Numbered from the stretch's first letter, positions 42,215 through 50,875 are shown. The stretch: DNA of 63,231 nt from Bacteroidales bacterium UBA4360 (GCA_002393945.1 DGSO01000017.1:544-63774); one strand, 5' to 3'. Made by a program: numbers and translations. Notes: generated by a model from the sequence alone, not told the origin.

Positions 42215-44986
42215 ATGAGAGTTAGATTTTACGGGTTCTTTTTGCTTTTTCTTGCGGCTTGTGCATGCCGCAGTACGGAGGTGAAGGTAAAGTGCAGTGA
42301 CGGCAGCGCAGTGCGTCTTCAGGTGGTATCGCCGGAGATAGTGCGCGTGACAGTGAGCCCGGACGGAAAGTTCAATGACCGTAAAAGCCTTGCGGTGCTG
42401 CCGCAGAAGGGCTGCACGGACTATGAGATGTCAGACGCCATGGGCAAGGTGCACCTCACTACTTCCAAGCTGGCCGTAGACGTGTACAAGGCAAACGGGG
42501 AAGTGAACTTCTACCGGGCCGACGGCGCTCCTCTGGTGCTTGAAGGACATACTTCCTTCACTCCCACGGAGGTTGAGGGAAAGAAGGCCTGGAGCACTTC
42601 CGTAAGCTTTGCCGATGCCGAAAACGAGGCCTTCTACGGCCTTGGACAGCACCAGGCGGGGGAACTCGACCACAAGGGCCGAAATGAGGAGCTGTACCAG
42701 TACAATACCAAGATAAGCGTTCCCATGGTGGTCTCCAACAAGGGATATGGCATCCTCTTCGATGCATATTCGTACAGCCGCTGGGGAAACCCGGAGCCGT
42801 ACAGGCAGCTTGGAGAGGTCTTTGACCTGGAGCTTGAAGGCACTTATTATAGGAAAGAGATTTCTCCGCGCGCTTCGCTTGGTCGAAATGACATATTGGT
42901 GCAGAAGGAGGATTCCCTCTACTATGAGAATGAATTCGCAATCAAGAACCTGCCGGAAGGGCCCTTCAGCAAGGTTGTATATGAGGGAACCATAACCGCA
43001 AAGGAGAGCGGGAAGTACTGTTTCACGCAGTACTATGCGGGCTTCCAGACTACGGAAATCGGCGGCAGGGAGGTTATGTCCCGCCGCTGGAGGCCGGCAT
43101 GGAATCCCAACAGCTACAAGTACACCGTGGAACTCGAAAAGGGTGTGAAAACGCCCTTGAGGATAGTCTGGGAGCCGGACGGCGATGTCTCCTACATCGG
43201 CCTCAGGGTGGCTCCGCTGATTTCGGAAGAAGATCAGAAGAGACTAACTTTCTCCTCTGAATTCGAGCCTTCGCTGGACTATTATTTCATTGAAGGGGAA
43301 GACTATGACAATGTAATCAAGGGCTACAGACAGCTCACCGGAAAGGCCCAGGTAATGCCCAAGTGGGTGCTTGGTTTCTGGCAGAGCCGGGAGCGTTATG
43401 CAACCCAGGAAGACCTTGTGGAAACCCTTGCCGAAATGCGCAGAAGGCATATTCCGGTAGACAACATCGTCCAGGACTGGCAGTACTGGAAAGACGATCA
43501 GTGGGGCAGCCATGAATTCGACGAAACCCGCTACCCGGATCCCGAAAAGATGCTGGATGACGTACATGCAATGAATGCCCGTTTCATGATTTCCGTCTGG
43601 CCCAAGTTCTACACCAATACCGAACATTACAAGGAACTCAAGGATGCCGGATATGCATACACCCATGCAGAGGATGCCGGCCTCACGGACTGGCTTGGTC
43701 ACAGGCAGTCATTCTATGATGCCTACGCAGAGGGCGGCCGAAAGATGTTCTGGCGCCAGATGGACGAGTCTCTCTACAGCAAATACGGCAGGAAGATTGA
43801 CGCCTGGTGGATGGACGCATCGGAGCCTAACCTCCGCGACTGCCTTCCCATGGATTACTTCAAGCGGCTCATCAGCCCAACGGCTCTGGGACCGTCGGCA
43901 GAGTATCTCAACGCATATTCCCTGGTGAACGCCATGGCCATTTACGACGGCCAGCGCTCGGTGGATCCCGACAAGCGCGTGTTCCTCCTTACCCGCAGCG
44001 GCTTTGCAGGGCTGCAGAGGTATTCCACGGCGTCGTGGAGCGGGGATATCGGCACATCCTGGACCGATATGCGCATGCAGATGGCGGCCGGCCTCGGGTA
44101 CAGCATGAGCGGCCTTCCTTTCTGGGGCATGGACATCGGCGGTTTTTCCGTTATGAGCAAGTTCTACAGCCCGGAGAATGCCGATGAATGGCAGGAGCTG
44201 CAGACGCGCTGGCATCAGTTCGGCACCTTTGTACCGCTGTTCCGTACGCATGGGCAGTGGCCCCGCCGCGAGCTCTGGAACATTGCGCCGGAGGGCTCCG
44301 AGGCCTATGAGAGCATCCTCTGGTACATGAGGCTGCGCTACCGCCTGATGCCTTACCTTTATTCCCTTGCCGGCGCCGTCCATTTCGAGGACGCAACCAT
44401 CATGCGCGGCCTGCCGATGGATTATCCCGACGACCCCGAGGTTCGCGACCTTTCGGACCAGTGGATGCTGGGTCCGGCGCTGATGCCTTGCCCCGTGTAT
44501 GAGTACAAGGCCAGAAGCCGCAGCGTCTACTTCCCCATGGGCCTTTGGTACGACTTCTATACCGGCGAGCCCATGGCGGGCGGAAAGCGTTTCACCGTGG
44601 ACGCCCCTTACGGCAGAATGCCGCTGTATGTGCGTGCAGGGTCGATTCTGCCCATCGGCCCGGAGATGGAATGGACGTCTGAAAAGCCTGCCGATGACAT
44701 CCTCCTCGTGGTTTATGCCGGGGCCGATGCCTCCTTCACCCTCTACGAAGATGACGGCCTCACCTACGGGTATGAGAAGGGTGCGTATTCCACCATCGGC
44801 CTTGAATGGGACGATGCCTCCCGGACCTTTACGATAGGGGAGCGGAAGGGTTCCTTCCCGGGGATGCTTCAGACGCGCCGTTTCAGGGTGGTGGTGGCCG
44901 ACCGCGAACATCCCTTTGCCTATGACCCTTCCGCGGCAGGAGTTGCCGTGGATTATGACGGAAATACATGTACTGTTACCTTATGA
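42215..44986 (+). CDS. GH31 alpha-glycosidase with PA14 insert, lipoprotein
   Basis: 923 aa; lipobox LAAC, Cys16. An N-terminal beta-sandwich is interrupted at about residues 250-350 by a PA14-like domain (YEGTITAKESGKYCFTQYYAGFQ ... YIGLRVAP), then a GH31 barrel with nucleophile Asp in WWMDASEP and acid/base Asp in TASWSGDIGTSW. The PA14-inserted form is known from Bacteroides alpha-xylosidases, so alpha-xylosidase or alpha-glucosidase is the best guess. Residues about 215-226 (EISPRASLGRND) are encoded by a 36-bp dispersed palindrome at 42858-42893. The stop overlaps the GH3 start (ATGA). Confidence 0.88.
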   Translation: MRVRFYGFFLLFLAACACRSTEVKVKCSDGSAVRLQVVSPEIVRVTVSPDGKFNDRKSLAVLPQKGCTDYEMSDAMGKVHLTTSKLAVDVYKANGEVNFYRADGAPLVLEGHTSFTPTEVEGKKAWSTSVSFADAENEAFYGLGQHQAGELDHKGRNEELYQYNTKISVPMVVSNKGYGILFDAYSYSRWGNPEPYRQLGEVFDLELEGTYYRKEISPRASLGRNDILVQKEDSLYYENEFAIKNLPEGPFSKVVYEGTITAKESGKYCFTQYYAGFQTTEIGGREVMSRRWRPAWNPNSYKYTVELEKGVKTPLRIVWEPDGDVSYIGLRVAPLISEEDQKRLTFSSEFEPSLDYYFIEGEDYDNVIKGYRQLTGKAQVMPKWVLGFWQSRERYATQEDLVETLAEMRRRHIPVDNIVQDWQYWKDDQWGSHEFDETRYPDPEKMLDDVHAMNARFMISVWPKFYTNTEHYKELKDAGYAYTHAEDAGLTDWLGHRQSFYDAYAEGGRKMFWRQMDESLYSKYGRKIDAWWMDASEPNLRDCLPMDYFKRLISPTALGPSAEYLNAYSLVNAMAIYDGQRSVDPDKRVFLLTRSGFAGLQRYSTASWSGDIGTSWTDMRMQMAAGLGYSMSGLPFWGMDIGGFSVMSKFYSPENADEWQELQTRWHQFGTFVPLFRTHGQWPRRELWNIAPEGSEAYESILWYMRLRYRLMPYLYSLAGAVHFEDATIMRGLPMDYPDDPEVRDLSDQWMLGPALMPCPVYEYKARSRSVYFPMGLWYDFYTGEPMAGGKRFTVDAPYGRMPLYVRAGSILPIGPEMEWTSEKPADDILLVVYAGADASFTLYEDDGLTYGYEKGAYSTIGLEWDDASRTFTIGERKGSFPGMLQTRRFRVVVADREHPFAYDPSAAGVAVDYDGNTCTVTL
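42858..42893. repeat. Dispersed palindromic element inside GH31
   Basis: AGATTTCTCC at the left end and GGTCGAAATGACA at the right end, read as TGTCATTTCGACC...GGAGAAATCT on the minus strand. It is the same element as at 46974-47003 and 53211-53238. Its 36 bp keep the reading frame. Confidence 0.75.
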
Positions 44987-47331
44987 GAAGAATTGTAGTT
45001 TTAATGGCGGCTGCAGCCCTTGCAGCATGCAGTAACGGCGTTCAGCCGGTGATTCCTGCCGACAAGGCTGTCGAGGCCAAGGTAGAGAAAGTCCTCAAGG
45101 GAATGACCCTGGAGGAGAAGGTTGGCCAGATGGTTCAGCTGAACATATCCACGCTGGAAGATGCCACGCGTGAGGCCATCGACCCGGCAAAACTGGACGA
45201 GGTTATCGGCAAATACAAGGTGGGCTCCATCCTCAATGTCATGCATGACGGGGCGCATTCCCGCGATTTTACCTATGACATGGTGAAGCAGATTCAGGAG
45301 AAGTCAATGGCCGAAATCGGCATTCCGTGCATCTACGGCCTTGACATGATTCACGGCGCCACTTACCTGACGGACGGCTCCTTCTATCCGCAGGAGGTGA
45401 ATCTGGCTGCCACTTTCAACCGGAAATATGCCCGCATGATGGGCGAGGCCATGGCCTATGAAACCCGCGCTGCAGGTGTGCCGTGGGTGTTCTCCCCGGT
45501 CATGGACCTTGGCCGCGACCCCCGATGGCCGCGCATCTGGGAGAGCTTCGGCGAGGACCCTTACCTCCAGGCCGAGATGGCCCGCGAGGAGACACTTGCC
45601 ATCCAGGGCGCCAATCCCAACGAGATTGACGACGAGCACTGCGCCGTCTCCATAAAGCATTATATGGGCTATGGTGTGCCCCATACCGGCAAGGACCGCA
45701 CCCCTGCATACATCGCAGAAAACGACCTCAGGGAGAAGTTCTTCGCTCCTTTCCTGGAGTGCTTCCGCGCCGGAGCGCTTACCGCCATGGTGAACTCCGC
45801 TTCCATCAACGGCGTCCCCACCCATGCCAACTACAGGCTGCTCACTGAGTGGGTGAAAGAAGACCTTGGCTGGGACGGCATGTTCGTTACCGACTGGGCC
45901 GATATCGACAATTTCTTCACGCGTGACCACGTTGCCGCCGACAAGAAAGAGGCCGTGGCGCTGGGCATCAACGCCGGTATCGACATGATAATGGATCCTT
46001 ATTCCGTGGAATGCTGCAAGGTGCTGCTCCAGTGCGTGAAGGAGGGTCTCATCCCCATGTCCCGCATTGACGATGCAGTGCGCCGCGTGCTGCGCCTGAA
46101 GGTGCGCCTGGGCCTTTTTGACGAGCCTGTCCCTTCGAAGGTCTATTCCGATTTCGCATCCGAGCGCTTTGCCCTCGAGTCATACGCTGCGGCGGTGGAA
46201 TCCGAGGTGCTCTTGAAGAACAACGGCATCCTTCCTCTTCCGGAGAATGCCCGTATCCTTGTATGCGGCCCCAATGCCAATTCTTTGAGGACTCTCAACG
46301 GCGGCTGGAGCTACACCTGGCAGGGTGCTGCCGATGACTATGCACCTCAGTTCAATACCATCCTGGAGGCACTTCAGAAGAGGTTCCGTAGTGTTGTCTA
46401 CGAGCCCGGCGTGAAATACGAGGGCGGCAACTGGCAGAACGACGTTGACGCCGGTATATCCAAGGCCGCAGCTGCAGCCAGAAGATCCGATGTGGTGATT
46501 GTATGCGTAGGCGAGAACTCCTACTGCGAGACCCCCGGCAACATGGATGACCTCAACCTGTCTGCCAATCAGAAGGAACTTGTGAAGGCCGTTGCCGCAG
46601 CCGGAAAGCCCGTGGTGCTGGTACTCAACGAGGGCCGTCCGCGCCTTATCGGCGACATTGAGCCCCTGGCGGCAGCCGTGGTGGACGTCCTCCTTCCTTC
46701 AAACTACGGCGGAGATGCCCTTGCAGCCCTTCTTGCAGGTGACGAAAACTTCTCCGGAAGGCTTCCTTTTACCTATTCCAAGCATATCAATGCCCTTCAC
46801 ACCTATGACTATAAGGTGAGCGAGCACCGTGAAACCATGGCCGGCTCCTATAATTACGACGCCGTCATGGACGTGCAGTGGCCCTTCGGTCATGGCCTCA
46901 GCTACACCACCTTCGAATATTCAGATCTGTGTGTCGTTTCGAGCGGCTCTTCTGTCATTTCGAGCGGCTCTTCTGTCATTTCGAGCGGAGTCGAGAAATC
47001 TGAATTCACCTCCGACGACATTCTGAAGGTTTCCGTGAAGGTTACCAACACCGGCCTCCGTTCCGGTAAAGAAGCCGTCATGGTTTACAGCTCGGACATC
47101 GTGGCATCCCTCATCCCTGACGTGAAGAGGCTCCGTGCCTTCGAGAAGATAGACCTCGAACCCGGCGAGACCAAGCAGGTTGAATTCGAGATTCCTGCAT
47201 CGGCATTCGCATTCGTCGGTGCCGACGGCCGCTGGCGCCTCGAAGAGGGCGACTTCCGCATCTCCTGCGGCGGCCTTGGCGTAATGACACGCTGCACCGC
47301 CACCAAGGTCTGGGACACCCCCAACATCTGA
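44983..47331 (+). CDS. GH3 beta-glucosidase, lipoprotein
   Basis: 782 aa from ATG 44983, which overlaps the GH31 stop; lipobox LAAC, Cys16. The GH3 N-terminal barrel carries the nucleophile Asp in GMFVTDWADI and the KHYMGYG and RDPRWPRIWESFGEDPYL substrate motifs. Then come the alpha/beta sandwich (VCVGENSYCETPGNM) and a C-terminal Fn3-like domain. It removes terminal beta-glucose, useful for glucomannan or xyloglucan fragments. The Fn3-like domain contains an unusual stretch (VVSSGSSVISSGSSVISSGV, about 650-670) made by three copies of a dispersed repeat. A strong terminator follows. Confidence 0.92.
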   Translation: MRRIVVLMAAAALAACSNGVQPVIPADKAVEAKVEKVLKGMTLEEKVGQMVQLNISTLEDATREAIDPAKLDEVIGKYKVGSILNVMHDGAHSRDFTYDMVKQIQEKSMAEIGIPCIYGLDMIHGATYLTDGSFYPQEVNLAATFNRKYARMMGEAMAYETRAAGVPWVFSPVMDLGRDPRWPRIWESFGEDPYLQAEMAREETLAIQGANPNEIDDEHCAVSIKHYMGYGVPHTGKDRTPAYIAENDLREKFFAPFLECFRAGALTAMVNSASINGVPTHANYRLLTEWVKEDLGWDGMFVTDWADIDNFFTRDHVAADKKEAVALGINAGIDMIMDPYSVECCKVLLQCVKEGLIPMSRIDDAVRRVLRLKVRLGLFDEPVPSKVYSDFASERFALESYAAAVESEVLLKNNGILPLPENARILVCGPNANSLRTLNGGWSYTWQGAADDYAPQFNTILEALQKRFRSVVYEPGVKYEGGNWQNDVDAGISKAAAAARRSDVVIVCVGENSYCETPGNMDDLNLSANQKELVKAVAAAGKPVVLVLNEGRPRLIGDIEPLAAAVVDVLLPSNYGGDALAALLAGDENFSGRLPFTYSKHINALHTYDYKVSEHRETMAGSYNYDAVMDVQWPFGHGLSYTTFEYSDLCVVSSGSSVISSGSSVISSGVEKSEFTSDDILKVSVKVTNTGLRSGKEAVMVYSSDIVASLIPDVKRLRAFEKIDLEPGETKQVEFEIPASAFAFVGADGRWRLEEGDFRISCGGLGVMTRCTATKVWDTPNI
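46932..47003. repeat. Tandem copies of the dispersed palindrome half in GH3
   Basis: Two 21-bp units (46932-46952 and 46953-46973, TGTCRTTTCGAGCGGCTCTTC) precede a fuller copy at 46974-47003 (TGTCATTTCGAGCGGAGTCG then AGAAATCTGA). The 21-bp period adds 7 codons per copy and keeps the frame. Confidence 0.85.
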
Positions 47332-47340
47332 TGCACATTA

Positions 47341-47366
47341 AGGCACCCTTCACCGGGTGCCTTTTT
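47341..47366 (+). terminator. Rho-independent terminator after GH3
   Basis: AGGCACCC (47341-47348), loop TTCACC, GGGTGCCT (47355-47362), with a run of five T at 47362-47366. It ends the PUL transcript. Confidence 0.92.
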
Positions 47367-47385
47367 CGTCCCCTGCCGCCTTCTC

Positions 47386-47483
47386 GACGTCTGCGGTAAC
47401 GTTTTTGGCTATTATTGTTTCCCTGGAAGTCACCCATGACGTGGGTGGTAACACTTTTGGCCGTTTTTGTTCCCCTGGCGGTC
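47386..47483. repeat. REP family 2 pair D, 52-bp period
   Basis: Two 46-bp units (47386-47431, 47438-47483), each from GAC to GTC, with a 6-base spacer. Shared core: GGTAAC, TTTTGGC, a T-rich stretch, CCCTGG. Inside each unit GGTAACA-like and TGTTCCC-like halves face each other. The last bases overlap the stop codon of RAYT2. Confidence 0.82.
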
Positions 47484-48399
47484 AGATGGTTAGGTGCTGG
47501 TAGTCCTTGGCGTTGATAACCTGCTTCACGATGACTTCCTTGAGGAAGATTGATGTAGAAATCTGATAGGAGTTAAGCGTGTATGTCCTTGAAAGGATGA
47601 CTGCAAGTTTGCATTTTTCATCCTGGCTTAATGACTTGAGACTTCTTCCGCCGTAGTGCTTCTGAAGAACCTGTCCTACGATGTCATGTATTTCCAAAGA
47701 AGAGAACTCCACTGACTCGTCAAGTTCACGAGCGGTTTTGACATATGCCTCGTAGTCTTTTACGAGTGCACTTTCAAAGTCTTTGACACCATCAAAGAGT
47801 TTGTATACCATACCGGTGTCTACGAATGAAGATGGACTGAGTCCGAGGACCGGATGGAAAATCCATTCTGCCGGGACAGAATCCTTAGTCCCGGTTCTTC
47901 TCCTTATTTCCCTTTGTGACATTTCAGCCGCTTTCTCGCCGGTTATGAGCCGCGGCATATCTGAGTAATATAGCCATCCGGAACTCCACATGTAGCCGCC
48001 CGGTGTTGCAAAGTTTTTCTCGAAGCCATTCCTGAGGACATAGATTATTTCTTTTCTCATCTGTTCCTTGTCATTTATTTCCACCAGTTTGAAACCATAA
48101 TCCTCAAGTGGCGGAAAACCGTTTTTCACCAAATTGGCAGAAATCATCTTGCACATGTAGTCGAAGGACTTGAGTGCATTCGCCCCCGTCCCTTTCATAA
48201 TAATGTGTATATGGTTTGGCATAAGGGAAAAGGCATAGATGGTTATGTCGAATTTGAGCACGATGAGGCCTAGCACAGTCATTCCATATGCATATTCAAT
48301 GATGCTATTGAACAGCTTCCTGTCTTTCAGGCCATCTGTACACAGATGGAAGTATCCAAGCGGTTTACCCTTTACCTTTTCTCTTTGTGTCCTTGTCAT
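47482..48399 (-). CDS. REP-associated tyrosine transposase (RAYT2)
   Basis: 305 aa from ATG 48399 (AAGGA-type site upstream; a longer TTG start is possible). YAFSLMPNHIHIIMKG is the HUH metal-binding motif of Y1 transposases (IS200/RAYT), and IIYVLRNGFEKN...GGYMWSSGWLYY carries the catalytic Tyr and the W-S-S motif. A long C-terminal region (LSPSSFVDTGMVYKLFD ... SQDEKCKLAVILSRTY) is shared with RAYT1. It stands alone on the minus strand with a repeat pair at its 3' end and the 31-bp dyad at its 5' end. Single-copy RAYTs of this kind are usually domesticated, not self-mobile. Confidence 0.9.
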   Translation of the reverse strand: MTRTQREKVKGKPLGYFHLCTDGLKDRKLFNSIIEYAYGMTVLGLIVLKFDITIYAFSLMPNHIHIIMKGTGANALKSFDYMCKMISANLVKNGFPPLEDYGFKLVEINDKEQMRKEIIYVLRNGFEKNFATPGGYMWSSGWLYYSDMPRLITGEKAAEMSQREIRRRTGTKDSVPAEWIFHPVLGLSPSSFVDTGMVYKLFDGVKDFESALVKDYEAYVKTARELDESVEFSSLEIHDIVGQVLQKHYGGRSLKSLSQDEKCKLAVILSRTYTLNSYQISTSIFLKEVIVKQVINAKDYQHLTI

Positions 48400-48429
48400 A
48401 ACAATCCTTTTTTGCAAAGGACGCAAGAG

Positions 48430-48460
48430 TTATCCGTGTACGCAAAGGTGAAACGGATAA
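48430..48460. promoter_or_regulatory. 31-bp dyad operator upstream of RAYT2
   Basis: TTATCCGTGT (48430-48439), 11 bases, AAACGGATAA (48451-48460). Same arms and same spacing as 20570-20600. The 13-mer GTGAAACGGATAA here also occurs at 20435-20447. It lies 30 bp before the RAYT2 start. Confidence 0.65.
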
Positions 48461-48513
48461 AGGTATGGAAAGGGCTCAGGGCGGCATTGAAATGCGGTTT
48501 TTTGTAAATTATT

Positions 48514-48556
48514 GTCAACGGTTTTGCGTTAAATCCGTTGACAAAACTTATATTTG
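48514..48556 (+). promoter_or_regulatory. Promoter and dyad of the epimerase operon
   Basis: GTCAACGG (48514-48521) and CCGTTGAC (48535-48542) form a perfect 8-bp inverted repeat spaced by 13 bases, overlapping the -33-like TTTG (48523-48526). The -7 box TATATTTG lies at 48549-48556. This layout suits a repressor site. Confidence 0.6.
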
Positions 48557-48576
48557 TAAACGCAAACGGCTATACT

Positions 48577-49749
48577 ATGGATACAAAACAGCTTTTGGAG
48601 GACGTACAGTCCGTACTCGAGAATAACATCCTGTCTTACTGGCTCACTCTCAAGGACCCTCGCGGCGGTTTTTACGGGGAAGTCCTCTATGACGGGACTA
48701 TCCTGTATGATGCCCCCAGGGGCGTAATCCTGAACGCCAGGATCATCTGGTCTTTTGCCGCGGCATACGCTGCCCTTCACAAGACTGAATATCTTGTGGC
48801 CGCCGTACACGCAAGGGACTATTTCCTCGACAAGTTCTGCGACCATAAATACGGCGGAGTGTATTGGAGCGTGGATTCCCAGGGCGAAAGGCTTGACACT
48901 AAAAAGCAGCTCTATGCACAGGGATTTGCCATTTACGGCCTTTCGGAATTATACAAAGTAACCAAGGACGACGAGGCCCTCAATGCTGCGGTAAACCTTT
49001 TCCATGTGGTAGAGACGAAGTTCAGGGATACCAAAAACGGCGGCTACAAAGAGGCCCTCGCCCGCGATTTCTCCCCCCTCGAGGACATGTCCCTGAGCGC
49101 CCACGACATCAATGCCGATAAGACCATGAACTCCCACCTCCACATCCTCGAGGCCTATGCCAACCTGTACAAGGTATGGCCCGATGAATCCCTGAAGGAT
49201 GCCGTAGAGGCCCTTCTGGACATCGTCGGCACAAAGGTCATGGGGGCCGACGGCCATCTCCAGCTCTACTTCCACGACGACTGGACAGTCATCCCGGGAG
49301 CCGTCTCATACGGCCATGACATCGAAACCTCATGGCTCGCTCTCGAGTGCGCGATGGCCGTCAAGGACATAGACGTCGTTACCCGCGTCCGTCCCTGGGC
49401 TCTTGCCATGGGCCGAGCCGGCAACGAAGGCCTTCTTCCGGATGGCTCCATGCTTTACGAGAAACTGACGGACGGAACCATCGACTCCTCCCGCCAGTGG
49501 TGGGTCCAGGCAGAGGCCGTCGTCGGCAACCTGTGGCTGTGGAAATATCACGGAGATGCCGATGGCGCCAAGAGGGCGGTATCGGCATGGAAATACATCC
49601 AGGAACATCTTGTGCGTCCCGACGGCGAATGGCACTGGGCCATCCTGCCGGACGGTTCCCCCGACATGTCCCAGCCGCGCGCCGGCTTCTGGAAATGCCC
49701 CTACCACAACACCCGCATGTGCCTCCAGGTGCTCTCTATCTTCGACTAG
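48577..49749 (+). CDS. Mannobiose/cellobiose 2-epimerase (AGE family)
   Basis: Converts the reducing-end sugar of beta-1,4-disaccharides, here most likely mannobiose to mannosyl-glucose, in the cytoplasm. 390 aa with no signal; the (alpha/alpha)6 barrel is shown by repeated helical pairs. The catalytic and structural His residues are in KTMNSHLHILEAY, SYGHDIETSWL and FWKCPYHNTRMC; QWWVQAEA is also typical. ATG 48577 chosen from the promoter position and family length. The product is the substrate of the GH130 phosphorylase at 39523. Head of an operon with patatin and two MFS genes. Confidence 0.92.
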   Translation: MDTKQLLEDVQSVLENNILSYWLTLKDPRGGFYGEVLYDGTILYDAPRGVILNARIIWSFAAAYAALHKTEYLVAAVHARDYFLDKFCDHKYGGVYWSVDSQGERLDTKKQLYAQGFAIYGLSELYKVTKDDEALNAAVNLFHVVETKFRDTKNGGYKEALARDFSPLEDMSLSAHDINADKTMNSHLHILEAYANLYKVWPDESLKDAVEALLDIVGTKVMGADGHLQLYFHDDWTVIPGAVSYGHDIETSWLALECAMAVKDIDVVTRVRPWALAMGRAGNEGLLPDGSMLYEKLTDGTIDSSRQWWVQAEAVVGNLWLWKYHGDADGAKRAVSAWKYIQEHLVRPDGEWHWAILPDGSPDMSQPRAGFWKCPYHNTRMCLQVLSIFD

Positions 49750-49769
49750 ACAATACCGACGGAAAATAT

Positions 49770-50768
49770 ATGGAAAAGAAGAAAGTGGCGCTTGCACTGG
49801 CAAGCGGCGGACCGCGCGGGTTCGCATACATCGGCGCAATAGAGGAACTCCTGGAGAGGGGGTATGAGATATCGGCAGTGGCGGGGGCATCGGCAGGCTC
49901 GCTGGTGGGCGGTATTTATGCGGCAGGAGGGCTGCAGGCGTTCAAGGAGTGGCTGTTCGGCCTGGATCCCCTGAAGGTGGTGTCCCTGATGGACTTTTCC
50001 GTGAGCAAGAATTATCTGGTAAAGGGAGACAAGGTCATCGAGGCTATAAAGGAACTGGTTCCGGAGAAGAATATCGAAGACCTTCCCATCCCCTTCACCG
50101 CCGTGGCCACAGACCTTTATACAGGCGAAGAGGTGCTGTTTGAAAAGGGCCCTCTTTTCGATGCCATACGCGCTTCAATTTCAATCCCTTCCATGTTCAG
50201 GCCGGTCAATTGGAACGGGCGTGTGCTCGTAGACGGCGGCATGGCGAATACCTTCCCCCTGAACCGTGTAAAGCGCACTCCCGGGGACATTCTCGTAGGC
50301 TTCAACGTGAACAGGATAGATGCAGAGGAGATCGGAGAGTTCCTGGAAAACCGGAACGCCCTTGAAGAAAGCGGGGATATGCTGCGTGACAAGGCCAAGG
50401 CTCTTCTGCTGAATGCATTCAAACAGGAAAAGGGCAAGGTACGTGATAATCTGAAAGCGGCCGGGCTTGCCATCAAGGAAGGCCTCGAGACAACCATCCA
50501 GGCACGCCACCTGGAGTCTGAGGGACGCGAAAACCATCTTCCCACCGGGGCCGATGACAACTACGCCACCATACTCCAGCGCAGCTTCGGGATCATGAAC
50601 CACACCATTTCACGCATGTCCGCAGAATTCTACCATCCGGATATTCTCGTGAACCTCCCCTTCGATTCCTACCATGGCGTTTACGGATACTCCCATGCCG
50701 AAGAAATCTCCACGATAGGCCGCACCCTCATGGCCGATGCCCTCGACCGTTACGAGGCGGGGCTTTGA
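49770..50768 (+). CDS. Patatin-like phospholipase
   Basis: 332 aa, cytoplasmic or membrane-associated. Oxyanion loop ASGGPRGFAYIG, nucleophile elbow GASAGS and catalytic Asp in VDGGMANTFPL give the complete Ser-Asp dyad of patatin-type lipid acyl hydrolases. The start at ATG 49770 is the only one that begins at the domain; the frame is open further upstream but there it overlaps the epimerase gene out of frame. Why it sits in a disaccharide operon is unclear; it may be a bystander. Confidence 0.9.
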   Translation: MEKKKVALALASGGPRGFAYIGAIEELLERGYEISAVAGASAGSLVGGIYAAGGLQAFKEWLFGLDPLKVVSLMDFSVSKNYLVKGDKVIEAIKELVPEKNIEDLPIPFTAVATDLYTGEEVLFEKGPLFDAIRASISIPSMFRPVNWNGRVLVDGGMANTFPLNRVKRTPGDILVGFNVNRIDAEEIGEFLENRNALEESGDMLRDKAKALLLNAFKQEKGKVRDNLKAAGLAIKEGLETTIQARHLESEGRENHLPTGADDNYATILQRSFGIMNHTISRMSAEFYHPDILVNLPFDSYHGVYGYSHAEEISTIGRTLMADALDRYEAGL

Positions 50769-50777
50769 GGCGTCTTG

Positions 50778-50875
50778 GACATCTTCGGCCACATTATTGG
50801 CCCTTTTTGTGCCCGTCGACGTCATCTACGACGCGGGCGGTGACAAAAATGCCTTGTTTTGTGTCCGTTGGCGTC
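50778..50875. repeat. REP family 2 pair E, 52-bp period
   Basis: Units 50778-50823 and 50830-50875, each 46 bp from GAC to GTC with a 6-base spacer, the same geometry as pair D at 47386. E2 has facing TGACAAAA and TTTTGTGTC. It lies between the patatin stop and the -7 box of the first MFS gene, 2.4 kb from RAYT2. Confidence 0.78.

Noticed and set aside
49332..49769. Upstream extension of the patatin frame through the epimerase gene
   Set aside because: It overlaps the epimerase in another frame, gives arginine-rich noise, and the patatin domain begins at ATG 49770.
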